The notes: generated from the sequence alone by a model not told the origin. A DNA stretch of 64,000 bases from Flavobacterium sufflavum (GCF_004016525.1 NZ_SACJ01000003.1:186001-250000); one strand, 5' to 3'; numbered from the stretch's first letter, positions 54,007 through 62,802 are shown. Numbers and translations are program-made.

Positions 54007-55215
54007 TTAAGGTTTTACATCTATTTTTATTGTCTTTTTTATGTATCTATATTTTGTTTTACTAATTGAAGAAATTACTTTTAAAGCATTATCAACATCA
54101 TTGTTCAAATCAAGCTTTCCTGTTAACCGTATTTCAGAAAGTGCATTTCGATCATAATCGAACTGTACTCCGTAGTAGCTACTCAATTTATCCAGTACCG
54201 AACTTAAATTCTCACTATTTAATGAGAGGATTCCATCTTTCCAACTAATATATGGAAACACATCCACTTCGTCAACTGACCTGATTCGTTTGGTTTTATC
54301 AAAAGAATATCGCTGATTTGGTATTATCTTCGTTTCATTATTAGAACCCGCTTGAACTTTAACCGATCCAGTAACCAAAACTACTGACTGGTCTTTTTGC
54401 TTCGGATATGCACAAACATCAAAACTGGTTCCCAAAACCTGAACGTTGATCATCTCAGTTTTTACAATAAACGGACGTTTTTTATTTTTAGAGACTTCTA
54501 AAAAAGCTTCGCCCTGAAGATAAATCTCACGCCGATTCTGCGCAAACATAGTTGGAAAAACAACTTTACTACCAGCCCGGACTGTAATACGTGAGCCATC
54601 TGCAAAAATCATCGACGCTCTTTTACCTTTTGGAACTATCAATTGCCCAAATTGCTTTTCAGAAAATTCATCATGATTAAAAGTGATGCTATCACCGTTG
54701 GATGAATATAAGGTCATCTCACCATTATTACCCAGAACTACTTCTGTTCTGTTTGATAAAACCATATGTGTTTTATCTGACAACAAAAGCTTGATTCCCG
54801 ATATTGAGTCTACAGACACTTTTGCAGCAATTGATTTATAATTTATATTCCTATTAATTCCAAAAAAGAAATAAAAAGAAAATCCAATAACTAAAATTAC
54901 ACTTGCAGCAATCGAAACTGCTCGATTCCAATAATTCAGATTAAATCGTTTAGCTTGTTTTTGAATTGTTTTTAATTTTACATTCTCCCATATTTGATTC
55001 ACCGATTCATCGCTCAATGTAGGTTCATTAGTTGATATACCCCGCAGGATTTGTGCAGCAACAGTCATTTTTTGAGCTATTTGGGCATCTTTAGCCATCA
55101 AATCGGTAAAAAATGCACCTGCTTCATTAGTTGGTTTTTTTACCCAACTAATGAAATCAGCATCTTCCAACCATTGCTCAATTTCATATTCCTTATATAT
55201 ATTAAGATTTTTCAT
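54007..55215 (-). CDS. FecR-family anti-sigma factor
   Basis: A 402-residue inner-membrane protein that holds the ECF sigma factor and receives the signal from SusC. The N-terminal cytoplasmic part (1-95) is followed by one membrane helix at about 99-119 (AVSIAASVILVIGFSFYFFFG). The periplasmic FecR domain includes LIVPKGKRASMIFADGSRITVRAGSKVVFPTMF and EAFLEVSKNKKRPFIVKTEMINVQVLGTSFDV. A C-terminal DUF4974-type domain (LSSVLDKLSSYYGVQFDYD) is the likely receptor-binding site. It is between the sigma gene and susC, the standard order. Confidence 0.92.
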   Translation of the reverse strand: MKNLNIYKEYEIEQWLEDADFISWVKKPTNEAGAFFTDLMAKDAQIAQKMTVAAQILRGISTNEPTLSDESVNQIWENVKLKTIQKQAKRFNLNYWNRAVSIAASVILVIGFSFYFFFGINRNINYKSIAAKVSVDSISGIKLLLSDKTHMVLSNRTEVVLGNNGEMTLYSSNGDSITFNHDEFSEKQFGQLIVPKGKRASMIFADGSRITVRAGSKVVFPTMFAQNRREIYLQGEAFLEVSKNKKRPFIVKTEMINVQVLGTSFDVCAYPKQKDQSVVLVTGSVKVQAGSNNETKIIPNQRYSFDKTKRIRSVDEVDVFPYISWKDGILSLNSENLSSVLDKLSSYYGVQFDYDRNALSEIRLTGKLDLNNDVDNALKVISSISKTKYRYIKKTIKIDVKP

Positions 55216-55349
55216 TTTGTTTATCTAAACATTATTTACAACCTTTACTGTAGTAACGGCACTTTTGATTTTATGTACTCAATTTTCCTGATAAATTTTA
55301 TGTAAAGCATAAAATTCTGATTTTTCGTCACATTTCAGGAAAATAAAAT
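55216..55349. other. Structured spacer between the sigma and fecR genes
   Basis: Two nested perfect stems: AATTTTATG (55294-55302) with CATAAAATT (55308-55316), and ATTTTCCTGA (55282-55291) with TCAGGAAAAT (55335-55344). The outer stem ends 6 bases before the sigma stop codon. They could tune the sigma to anti-sigma ratio by partly stopping transcription. Confidence 0.45.
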
Positions 55350-55949
55350 TTAATTGAAAAGAATATAAATGATCAAAACCAGATTCAATAATAATTCTTT
55401 TCGAAGTTTTTCAATTGATCGATGTATCAAATTTCGAACTGATTGATAGTTCATTTCTAACAAAGAACTTATGTCTTCTAACGACATTTCCAAGGTGTAT
55501 CTTAGATAAATAGCTTCACGCTGGCGAGCTGTAAGAGCTTTTAGTCCTTTATTTAATTGAGATTTTTGAATAATAAACTCCCAATCATCTTCCTTATCTG
55601 TTTCTTCGGGGTTTGCAATGTCGAATGGAAGTATGTTGGACGAAAGCAAAATGGTGTCTTTACGTGAATAAAGTGCATCCATGAGCTTATTTTTCAGAGC
55701 ACGGAAAAGATAAAGACGGATATTATCAGTTGGACTAAGGTTTTGACGATTGTGATATAGTTTTATAAACAATTCCTGAACAGAATCTTTAACCATTTCC
55801 TCATCAGAAATAAATTTCAAACCATATCTGAACAGCATTTGTACATGTCCATTAAAAATCTCAGAAAAAGCTTTCTCATTGCCATTTCTGAAATCATCCC
55901 ACAATTTATAGTCGGGGTTGTTTATATCTTTTGCTCTAAAATTAGACAT
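55350..55949 (-). CDS. ECF sigma-70 factor (Bacteroidota FecI-type)
   Basis: A 199-residue sigma factor with regions 2 and 4 only. Region 2: FRNGNEKAFSEIFNGHVQMLFRYGLKFISDEEMVKDSVQELFIKLYHNRQNL. Region 4: KALTARQREAIYLRYTLEMSLEDISSLLEMNYQSVRNLIHRSIEKLRKEL. The C-terminus ends in a short hydrophobic LVLIIYILFN tail, which is unusual but small. It is released by FecR when SusC is occupied, and then drives the locus. A TAATTTTG box at 56028-56021 may be its own basal promoter element. Confidence 0.9.
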   Translation of the reverse strand: MSNFRAKDINNPDYKLWDDFRNGNEKAFSEIFNGHVQMLFRYGLKFISDEEMVKDSVQELFIKLYHNRQNLSPTDNIRLYLFRALKNKLMDALYSRKDTILLSSNILPFDIANPEETDKEDDWEFIIQKSQLNKGLKALTARQREAIYLRYTLEMSLEDISSLLEMNYQSVRNLIHRSIEKLRKELLLNLVLIIYILFN

Positions 55950-56298
55950 ATCATGAAGCTATCGAATAGTTAACAAATTATTTATTGAGTGTATTTATTT
56001 AAGTATTATAATCCGTTGGGCAAAATTAGTTTTTGATGATAATTTTCGTCAGTTCGATTTCTATGATACTACAAAATCTTTTTGATAAATATTTTCACCC
56101 AAACTGGGAAGTGTATTATTATTATAGTGTTAATTATTTTAAGCAAAAATTATCCGTGAATAAAAACATGTGAACACTAAAATTATATATTCTGCATTTT
56201 ATATTCAATATAAAAAACAAATAAACAAATAAATTCCTAAACTAATAAGTATTTATTTGTTGATTATTTAAAAACGACTTTAATCCCAACTTACTGAA
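55950..56298. other. Divergent gap between sigma gene and HTH gene
   Basis: 349 bases, very AT-rich. It holds a minus-strand TAATTTTG box (56028-56021) for the sigma gene and a perfect 11-base stem AACAAATAAAT (56224-56234) with ATTTATTTGTT (56251-56261) before the HTH gene. No gene. Confidence 0.45.
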
Positions 56299-56592
56299 TT
56301 GAACAAAAATATTGTGAAAGAGGTAAATTCAGACAAAAGTTGGAAAGATTTAGAAAAACACATAAAGAATGTTCATTTTGATTTTTTGAAAAGATTAAAA
56401 GAAAAACACCCAACAATTTCACCTCGGGAATTAGACTTAGCTACTTATTTACTAATGAATATGTCCACTAAAGAAATCACAGAAATAATGAATATTTCAA
56501 GTGGAGGCGTAGAAGTAGCTCGTCACCGTTTAAGAAAAAAAATGGGGCTGGATAAAAATGAAAACCTTGTTGGTTACTTAATGAGTATATAG
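56299..56592 (+). CDS. Orphan LuxR-type HTH protein (possibly a truncated sensor regulator)
   Basis: A 97-residue protein consisting only of a LuxR/GerE-type DNA-binding domain. The segment ISPRELDLATYLLMNMSTKEITEIMNISSGGVEVARHRLRKKMGL is the HTH, preceded by WKDLEKHIKNVHFDFLKRLKEKHP, which is the linker seen at the C-terminus of large Bacteroidota sensors with TPR or Y_Y_Y domains. The frame has no ATG: it starts at TTG 56299 or GTG 56314, with an in-frame stop at 56281. So it is either a small working regulator or the surviving end of a bigger sensor gene. Confidence 0.6.
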   Translation: MNKNIVKEVNSDKSWKDLEKHIKNVHFDFLKRLKEKHPTISPRELDLATYLLMNMSTKEITEIMNISSGGVEVARHRLRKKMGLDKNENLVGYLMSI

Positions 56593-57129
56593 AAAAAAAT
56601 TATTATGGCTAACGATAATTTTTATAAATACATAATTTCTATTATTTAACGAGCAAGTCATTAAACTTATAGCCTTATTAAAAGAATAAAAATCGGTCAT
56701 TGTTGGTAGTATAACCTAAAATAAGGGTGAAGATAAACTCAACGAATATCTTGACAAATTAGAGTTTTTGACCTACACCGTCAGTGATTCGGTAGTGAAA
56801 CGTTTTTTACAAAAAATGGACAAACCTAATCTGGAAATCTTTTTGGATACTGGAAAATCGAAGAGATCATTTTTGATTTTAGGTATTTTCACCCCAGTTC
56901 TGCTAAATCTCAAAACTCATATGATGATTTTATTTTTAAAACATCAAGTTTTCTATTCAAAAAACTTGACTGTTCAAAACCAAATACCTATTCTGTTAGA
57001 AAAATGAGGAATAAACAAACTCAAGTGAGGAAAACAAGTAAGAAAAGCTAAAAAAATCAACAAAAACCATTTTTAAAAACCAAATAAAACACTATAAATC
57101 AATAACATAATAAAAATCAATTTTCAATT
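56593..57129 (+). pseudogene. Relic ORF DNA at the island right edge
   Basis: A frame from about 56733 reads EDKLNEYLDKLEFLTYTVSD, runs into VVKRFLQKMDKPNLEIF and then becomes non-coding-like. A shift to another frame near 56850 continues with IEEIIFDFRYFHPSSAKSQN to a stop at about 57050. This looks like one gene broken by a frameshift. I do not recognise it, and it lacks the Arg-His-Arg-Tyr pattern of integrases. The 13-mer ACTCAAGTGAGGA occurs at 57019-57031, as at 38331-38343. The rest up to 57129 is AT-rich. Confidence 0.4.
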
Positions 57130-57172
57130 TTCATAACCCTGAGGTCACGGGTTCAACTCCCATCTTCGCTAC
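57130..57172 (+). repeat. attR-like copy of the tRNA-Met 3' end
   Basis: 43 bases with 42 identical to 38208-38250; G at 38240 becomes A here (57162) in the T-arm stem. The 5' half of the tRNA is absent, so it is not a gene. It marks the right end of the island. Confidence 0.8.
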
Positions 57173-57184
57173 GAATTTAAAGGC

Positions 57185-57225
57185 AATTAAATCAACGGAT
57201 TAGAAGATCTAATCCGTTGATTTAT
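57185..57225 (+). terminator. Displaced tRNA terminator hairpin
   Basis: AAATCAACGGATTA (57189-57202) pairs perfectly over 14 bases with TAATCCGTTGATTT (57210-57223), 17 bases past the tRNA fragment. Before the insertion this would have been directly behind the complete tRNA gene. It has a weak T-run only. Confidence 0.6.
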
Positions 57226-57559
57226 GCTCAAAAAACAATACTTCCCTAACTACTTTTTCTAAAATCAGATACGATTTAATTTAAAATTATATATCTATCT
57301 GGCAGAAAATCAATCACCAACAATTCCCCTATCTACTTCCAAAACTAAAAATCAAGAGTTTAGAGTTAAATTAGAATTTCAAACAAAAAAGAAGCTTTAT
57401 TCTTATTTTTATACTACAAAATATGTATTTCATCGATATTTATTGCTTTTTATCGATATTTCAAACGGAAGACAGTAATTTTATTCAATATAAAACATTC
57501 TTAATGTTAAACGAATTTGTCTTTATACTCACAATAGTTCTAATCTTAAATAATAGTTT
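57226..57559. other. Gap before the T9SS cargo gene
   Basis: About 330 bases of AT-rich DNA. A 60-codon frame (57423-57605) encodes a hydrophobic peptide but overlaps the next gene's start and has no support. No consensus TAnnTTTG promoter was found. Confidence 0.4.
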
Positions 57560-60500
57560 ATGGAACACTTTTACTCTAAAAAAACAAATTGTTATTTTTA
57601 TTTAACACTCCTCGTTTTGTTTTTAGGACTTCCTACTAAAACAGAAGCTCAAACACTAACATCACCGCAGGTTAATTTTTCGCAAAGAACTTCAGCAGCC
57701 ACTCCGACCAAAACTATATATAATGTTAAGGGGGATTTTACCATGTTAGGAAACACAAACCTAACCCTTACAAATTATGCCACCGGGACTAACAACGAAG
57801 CTAATGCAATGCAATATGTAGACATAGATGGTGATTCCAACACTTTTAATTCTTCTATGGCGACACTTGAACTTTCTAATGGAGGGGAAAATAGTGCTGT
57901 ACAAAACTGTTCCACCGTTATTTTTGCAGGACTCTATTGGACAGGAAAATCAAATGATGCTGATACTTTTTCAGTTTCAAAACAAGTTCAAAGTGGAACA
58001 CAGAGCATTAATACAAATTCAACCGTAACTAACGGTCAAAGTATCACTAATACAAACTACAGTTTCAACGTAACTAAAGGAGGAACTGGTAACAATCGTT
58101 ACCCTATCAATACTTTTACAGGAAATGGAAACACCTATACTTTTGATTTCAATACCTCAACTGTAACCCTTTCTATAAATGGAGGAACTGCAACAAACGT
58201 TCCAGTAACAATAACTACATCTGGTTCTATAGCTACTGCAGTATTTACAACTGCCTATGTCATAACAGACGGCACGGTAAATTTAACCATCTATAATCTA
58301 AAGAGGAACACAGCAAGTGCAAGCAATACCGATTACACAACTGATTCTTCCGCATCAATTAATGTTTCGGGAACTATCCCAGCTTATACGACCACAACAA
58401 AAAATTACGACAAAAAAGTAATCTCTTTAAAAGGTCCGGGAGCTACCTCATACACCACAGTTACCGCAAAAAACAGTGGAGCTACTTCTGTTATCCGTTT
58501 TCCCGGAGCTGCTCAAAGTGGGATTTTTATTGGTTATCAGGAAATCACCGATTATGTAAAAGCACATGGTCCCGGAGCCTATACGGTTGCCGATATTGCT
58601 TTGACAGAAGGCACCAATTCTAACCCAGGATATTCAGGAGGATGGGTAATGGTAGTTATTTATGAAAATCCATTAATGAAAAGCCGCGCCGTGACCCTAT
58701 TTGACGGTTATGCCTATGTAAACGGACAACTTGCAGGTGGTGGTGAATATGGAAACATTCCCATTTCAGGATTTACCACAGTAGGTTCTGGACAGGTAAA
58801 TATGAAACTGGGCGTCATGGCTGCCGAAGGAGATGTCGCAACTAATTCAGGAAGTGACTACCTGGCTGTACAAAAACTAAATGCAGATCCAACTACTTAT
58901 AACTCTACTAATTATTTGACTTTGAATCATGCTGGAAATACAACCTCTAACTTTTTCAATTCTTCTATATATCCCGTTCCTACCACAGGCACGAGTAATC
59001 CTATTTTACAAAATAATACTGGGGTTGATTTTAGTATGTTTACAATTCCAAATACAGGGAATACTGTAATAGGTAATAACCAAACCTCTACAACTTTTAG
59101 ATTTGGCTCAACCTATGAAGTTTACACCATCTTTGGTTTTGCGATGTCTGTAGATGCTTATATCCCAGACCCGGAAGGCTTGATTACTGTCAATTCGATA
59201 AATAATGTCACCAATCCAACTGTTTTAAATGCGCTGCCAGGGCAGGCAATTAATTATTCTCTTAGCATTACCAATCAAGGAACTGAAGCTACTAACAACA
59301 CCGTTGTTTCTATACCTATTCCATCAACAGCTATTTTCGGCACAGGAACAAATATTACCTATCATACCTATAATGGATTTACTACAAGCAATGTTCCTTA
59401 TTATAATTCGGGAACAAATTCAATCATTTGGAATTTAGGCACATTCCCCATAACAGCAAATCATCCTGAATACATCTACGCCGATTTAAGCTTTAACCTA
59501 AATGTAACAACAGATTGTGCTATTTTATTGAGTGCTGGTTGCAGTCCCGAAGTGTCTTTAGAAACTGGTACCATAACAGGTACAGGAGCAGTATCCGGAT
59601 CTTCGTTTACCAACTATTTCTTTCAGGGATATGATACCACCTCTTGTCATTTACCCATAGATGGTTCTATTAAAGTAGCTATAGATGCCAGTTCCTGTCT
59701 ATCATCAATGGCGGGACCTAACCAAACAACTTCTTGTGGAGGAGAATATGTTACATTGAATGCATCAACTGGAGCTAGTGGAACCTGGTCTATTGTAAGC
59801 GGACCTTCAGGAGGTGGAGAAATTTTCTCTAACAGCTCAAGTCCAACATCTACTTTCTACAGTCCAAATATTGGAATCTATACTTTAAGATGGACAACTA
59901 CTTGCGGCACAACTGATGATGCTCTTGTTACTTTTGAACTTTGTAATGTCGTCAATTTTGATGGAGTTGATGACAACATCAACTTTAAAAACAAATTTAG
60001 TTTGGACAGTGGTAATTTCAGTATAGAAGCTTGGGTAAAATCGAATACTACTAATGGAAACACACAAACGATACTTTCAAAACACCTTAGTCCAAGCGCA
60101 ACTAACGGCTATGATTTAAGAATAGTAAACAATCTCATTTCTTTTAATTGGAATAACACTTCCATTGTTGCCGCACATAGCATTGACACCAACAGATGGT
60201 ATCACATTGCGGTTACTTTCAATGGCACTAATTACAAATTATATATCGATGGTATATTAGACAAAACCACTTCTGGCGCGAACCCAATAGCAAACAGCGT
60301 TGATTTTATTATAGGTGCGATGAGTCAAAACACTTACACTCCTTATAATTATTTCAATGGATGGATAGATGAACTCCGCATCTGGAATACCGAATTGACA
60401 GTAGAACAAATTCGTAAAATGATGAATCAGGAAATTATTAATGACGGAAGCAATAATGTAAAAGGAGCAATTATCCCTAAAACCATCAGTGGATTAAACT

Positions 60501-62512
60501 GGACTAATTTATCTGGTTATTATCAAATGAATAATGCTAATGATGTCAGCAATGGCTATTTAGTGGATAAATCCATAAATGCAATCAATGGTAAATTAAA
60601 AGGCATTTACCTTCCGGAACCTGACACAGCACCTATACCATACACCTCAAGAATTGATGGTAGCTGGGAAACAGATAACAGCTGGACCAACTATGATGTA
60701 TGGGACGTTCCTAATAGTTTAGGAATTGACAGTACTACATTAATAGACTGGAATATTGTTAAAACCTCACATAACATTACTTCTATTGATAATAAAACCG
60801 TATTAGGATTATTAGTAAATAGTTATACAATAAGCGCAACCAATAATTCCAAAATTGAGATTTCTAGCTATCTAAAGTTAGATGGAAAAATAGATTTAGT
60901 TGGCAAATCACAATTAATTCAAACAACCGATAGTGATTTAGACGTAAGCAGTTTTGGTTCTATAGAAAGAGACCAACAAGGACAATCTAATTTATATAAT
61001 TATAATTACTGGAGTTCTCCAGTAGGGGCAATCAATACAACAGCTAATAATCAAAATTACACTGTAAGCAGTGTAATGAAAGATGGTACATCAACCACTC
61101 CAAAAAACATCACTTGGATAGGCGGCTACAATGGTTCTCCTTCTAGTCCAATAAGCATTGCCCGTTATTGGCTTTATAAATTTGATAATTATGCCAATGC
61201 TTATGCTAATTGGGTTCAAATGAATGAAAACTCAGCTATTAGAGTTGGTCAAGGTTACACTATGAAAGGCAGCGGGGCAGCCACAACAACTCAAAACTAC
61301 ACCTTTGTCGGCAAACCAAATAACGGATTAATCAACACTAATTCTGTAGGTGATAATCAATTATTACTAGCTGGAAATCCATATCCATCTTCACTAGATA
61401 GCGAAGCTTTTATTAATGATAACATAAATTCAATAAACGGAACCATCTATTACTGGGAACACTATGCTACTAACAACACTCACATTTTAAGAGATTATCA
61501 AGGGGGTTATGCTACTCGAAACTTAACAGGAGGCGTGGCTCCATCATCAACCAATGTCGATTTTATTAGCAAACTGGGAACTCCATCACGAGGGATTCCT
61601 AATCGCTTTATTCCAGTAGGACAAGCTTTCTTTGTCATCGGAAAAGCAGGTTCAGGAGGCACAATCATTTATGATAACAATCAAAGAAGTTTTCATAAAG
61701 AAGACGATGCTACTAATTCCAATGTTATGTATAAAATGAGTACTACTGCAAAACTAACAACATCAAGTTCAAATGAGAATGATGTGGTAGTTGAAGATAA
61801 ATACAAAAAAATTCGCTTAGGTTTTAACTCTCGTAACGATTACCACAGACAAATATTGTTAGGGTTTATAGACGGAAAAGCTACTGACGAAATGGATTTT
61901 GGTTATGATGCCTACAATATGGATAACTTTCCTAATGACATGTTTTTCCTAATTGGAGAAGATCAATTTGTTATTCAAGGAGTTGGTACTTTCAATAAAA
62001 ATGCCTCTTACACTATTGGTGTAAAAGCAGATGCTGAAGGTAAAGTCAAATTTATGATTGATGATCTGGAAAATTTTGATGCAAACCAACCTATTTACAT
62101 TTACGATAACGAAACCGGTACTTATAATAATATTCGAGGAACAAATTACGAAGTCAATCTGATTGCAGGAACAAATACAACACGATTTTCATTGCGTTTT
62201 TTCAACCCGGCTGTTGACGTAATAGTTAAAGAACCTGAACCTCAGCCACAACCAGAAACTAGTGCAGACATTGACATCATACACATTCAAAAATCAAACA
62301 ATATTAATATTGACAATCGCATTAAAGATTGTAGAGTTCAAAAAGTAAAATTATATAACGATGCAGCCCTTGAAGTTGATAATTGGAAAATCGAAGAAAA
62401 TCGAGATCAATCCAATATACAAGTACACATCAAAAAGACAAAACCAGGTGTTTATATTGTAAAAGTTGAGACAACAAAAGGCGAGTTCACTAAAAAGATT
62501 CTTATTGAATAA
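57560..62512 (+). CDS. Large type IX secretion cargo protein with LamG domain
   Basis: A 1650-residue surface or secreted protein. Signal peptide to about residue 31 (ending TKTEAQ). The first module, about 90-420, has VIFAGLYWTG and SGGWVMVVIYENP. A DUF11-like repeat follows (about 540-650, LPGQAINYSLSITNQGTEATNNTVVS), then a PKD/Ig-like module (about 717-795) and a LamG/concanavalin domain (about 796-955) with VNFDGVDDNINFKNKFSL and WYHIAVTFNGTNYKLYIDG. The region with GQSNLYNYNYWSSPVG (about 1139) is seen in many such proteins. The last 75 residues are a type A sorting signal (KPGVYIVKVETTKGEFTKKILIE). Probable adhesin or glycan-binding surface protein. The terminator is at 62565-62608. 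Confidence 0.85.
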   Translation: MEHFYSKKTNCYFYLTLLVLFLGLPTKTEAQTLTSPQVNFSQRTSAATPTKTIYNVKGDFTMLGNTNLTLTNYATGTNNEANAMQYVDIDGDSNTFNSSMATLELSNGGENSAVQNCSTVIFAGLYWTGKSNDADTFSVSKQVQSGTQSINTNSTVTNGQSITNTNYSFNVTKGGTGNNRYPINTFTGNGNTYTFDFNTSTVTLSINGGTATNVPVTITTSGSIATAVFTTAYVITDGTVNLTIYNLKRNTASASNTDYTTDSSASINVSGTIPAYTTTTKNYDKKVISLKGPGATSYTTVTAKNSGATSVIRFPGAAQSGIFIGYQEITDYVKAHGPGAYTVADIALTEGTNSNPGYSGGWVMVVIYENPLMKSRAVTLFDGYAYVNGQLAGGGEYGNIPISGFTTVGSGQVNMKLGVMAAEGDVATNSGSDYLAVQKLNADPTTYNSTNYLTLNHAGNTTSNFFNSSIYPVPTTGTSNPILQNNTGVDFSMFTIPNTGNTVIGNNQTSTTFRFGSTYEVYTIFGFAMSVDAYIPDPEGLITVNSINNVTNPTVLNALPGQAINYSLSITNQGTEATNNTVVSIPIPSTAIFGTGTNITYHTYNGFTTSNVPYYNSGTNSIIWNLGTFPITANHPEYIYADLSFNLNVTTDCAILLSAGCSPEVSLETGTITGTGAVSGSSFTNYFFQGYDTTSCHLPIDGSIKVAIDASSCLSSMAGPNQTTSCGGEYVTLNASTGASGTWSIVSGPSGGGEIFSNSSSPTSTFYSPNIGIYTLRWTTTCGTTDDALVTFELCNVVNFDGVDDNINFKNKFSLDSGNFSIEAWVKSNTTNGNTQTILSKHLSPSATNGYDLRIVNNLISFNWNNTSIVAAHSIDTNRWYHIAVTFNGTNYKLYIDGILDKTTSGANPIANSVDFIIGAMSQNTYTPYNYFNGWIDELRIWNTELTVEQIRKMMNQEIINDGSNNVKGAIIPKTISGLNWTNLSGYYQMNNANDVSNGYLVDKSINAINGKLKGIYLPEPDTAPIPYTSRIDGSWETDNSWTNYDVWDVPNSLGIDSTTLIDWNIVKTSHNITSIDNKTVLGLLVNSYTISATNNSKIEISSYLKLDGKIDLVGKSQLIQTTDSDLDVSSFGSIERDQQGQSNLYNYNYWSSPVGAINTTANNQNYTVSSVMKDGTSTTPKNITWIGGYNGSPSSPISIARYWLYKFDNYANAYANWVQMNENSAIRVGQGYTMKGSGAATTTQNYTFVGKPNNGLINTNSVGDNQLLLAGNPYPSSLDSEAFINDNINSINGTIYYWEHYATNNTHILRDYQGGYATRNLTGGVAPSSTNVDFISKLGTPSRGIPNRFIPVGQAFFVIGKAGSGGTIIYDNNQRSFHKEDDATNSNVMYKMSTTAKLTTSSSNENDVVVEDKYKKIRLGFNSRNDYHRQILLGFIDGKATDEMDFGYDAYNMDNFPNDMFFLIGEDQFVIQGVGTFNKNASYTIGVKADAEGKVKFMIDDLENFDANQPIYIYDNETGTYNNIRGTNYEVNLIAGTNTTRFSLRFFNPAVDVIVKEPEPQPQPETSADIDIIHIQKSNNINIDNRIKDCRVQKVKLYNDAALEVDNWKIEENRDQSNIQVHIKKTKPGVYIVKVETTKGEFTKKILIE

Positions 62513-62564
62513 AACAATATCAAATCAACCTGAATAATCAGACTTGATTTAAGTAAACTATTTT

Positions 62565-62612
62565 AAATAATCCCTAATTGAATTTTACTGTTCAATTAGG
62601 GATTATTTTTTT
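62565..62612 (+). terminator. Terminator of the T9SS cargo gene
   Basis: An 18-base perfect stem: 62565-62582 with 62591-62608, followed by a T-run, 52 bases past the stop codon. Confidence 0.92.
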
Positions 62613-62689
62613 CACCTCTCCTATTTTAATATTAATCAGTCGTGAATAAAAAACACTGCCAATATTTTCAAAAAAGAACGATCTAGTAA

Positions 62690-62719
62690 TTGATAATATG
62701 GTTTTAATTTCTACATTTG
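62690..62719 (+). promoter_or_regulatory. Promoter of the ankyrin-repeat gene
   Basis: TTG (62690-62692), 19 bases, TACATTTG (62712-62719). Overlapping its 3' edge is a perfect 10-base inverted repeat, TGCTCTATTT (62718-62727) with AAATAGAGCA (62739-62748), which covers the expected transcription start and could be an operator or a leader hairpin. Confidence 0.75.
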
Positions 62720-62802
62720 CTCTATTTTTATTTATTCTAAATAGAGCATTCGGATTAAACCAAAAATAAAAAACTATATCTAATCGAAAAATAATAAAAA
62801 CA

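Larger units (their letters stand above)
38208..57172. mobile_element. Putative genomic island carrying a polysaccharide utilization locus
   Basis: About 18.9 kb between two direct repeats of the tRNA-Met 3' end. Everything inside is accessory: sugar porter, four glycoside hydrolases, SusC/D, FecR, ECF sigma, LuxR-type HTH and relics. The genes on either side (START-like, YqgE to the left; T9SS cargo, ankyrin protein to the right) belong to the backbone. No integrase or transfer gene is recognisable, so the island looks immobile now. Boundaries are inferred from the repeats alone; comparison with a genome lacking the island would prove it. Confidence 0.7.

Noticed and set aside
57130..57172. 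Second tRNA-Met gene
   Set aside because: Only the 3' part is present; acceptor 5' strand and D-arm are missing and the T-stem has a mismatch.
57423..57605. 60-codon hydrophobic ORF before the T9SS gene
   Set aside because: It overlaps the start of the large gene in another frame; Phe/Ile-rich by base composition only.
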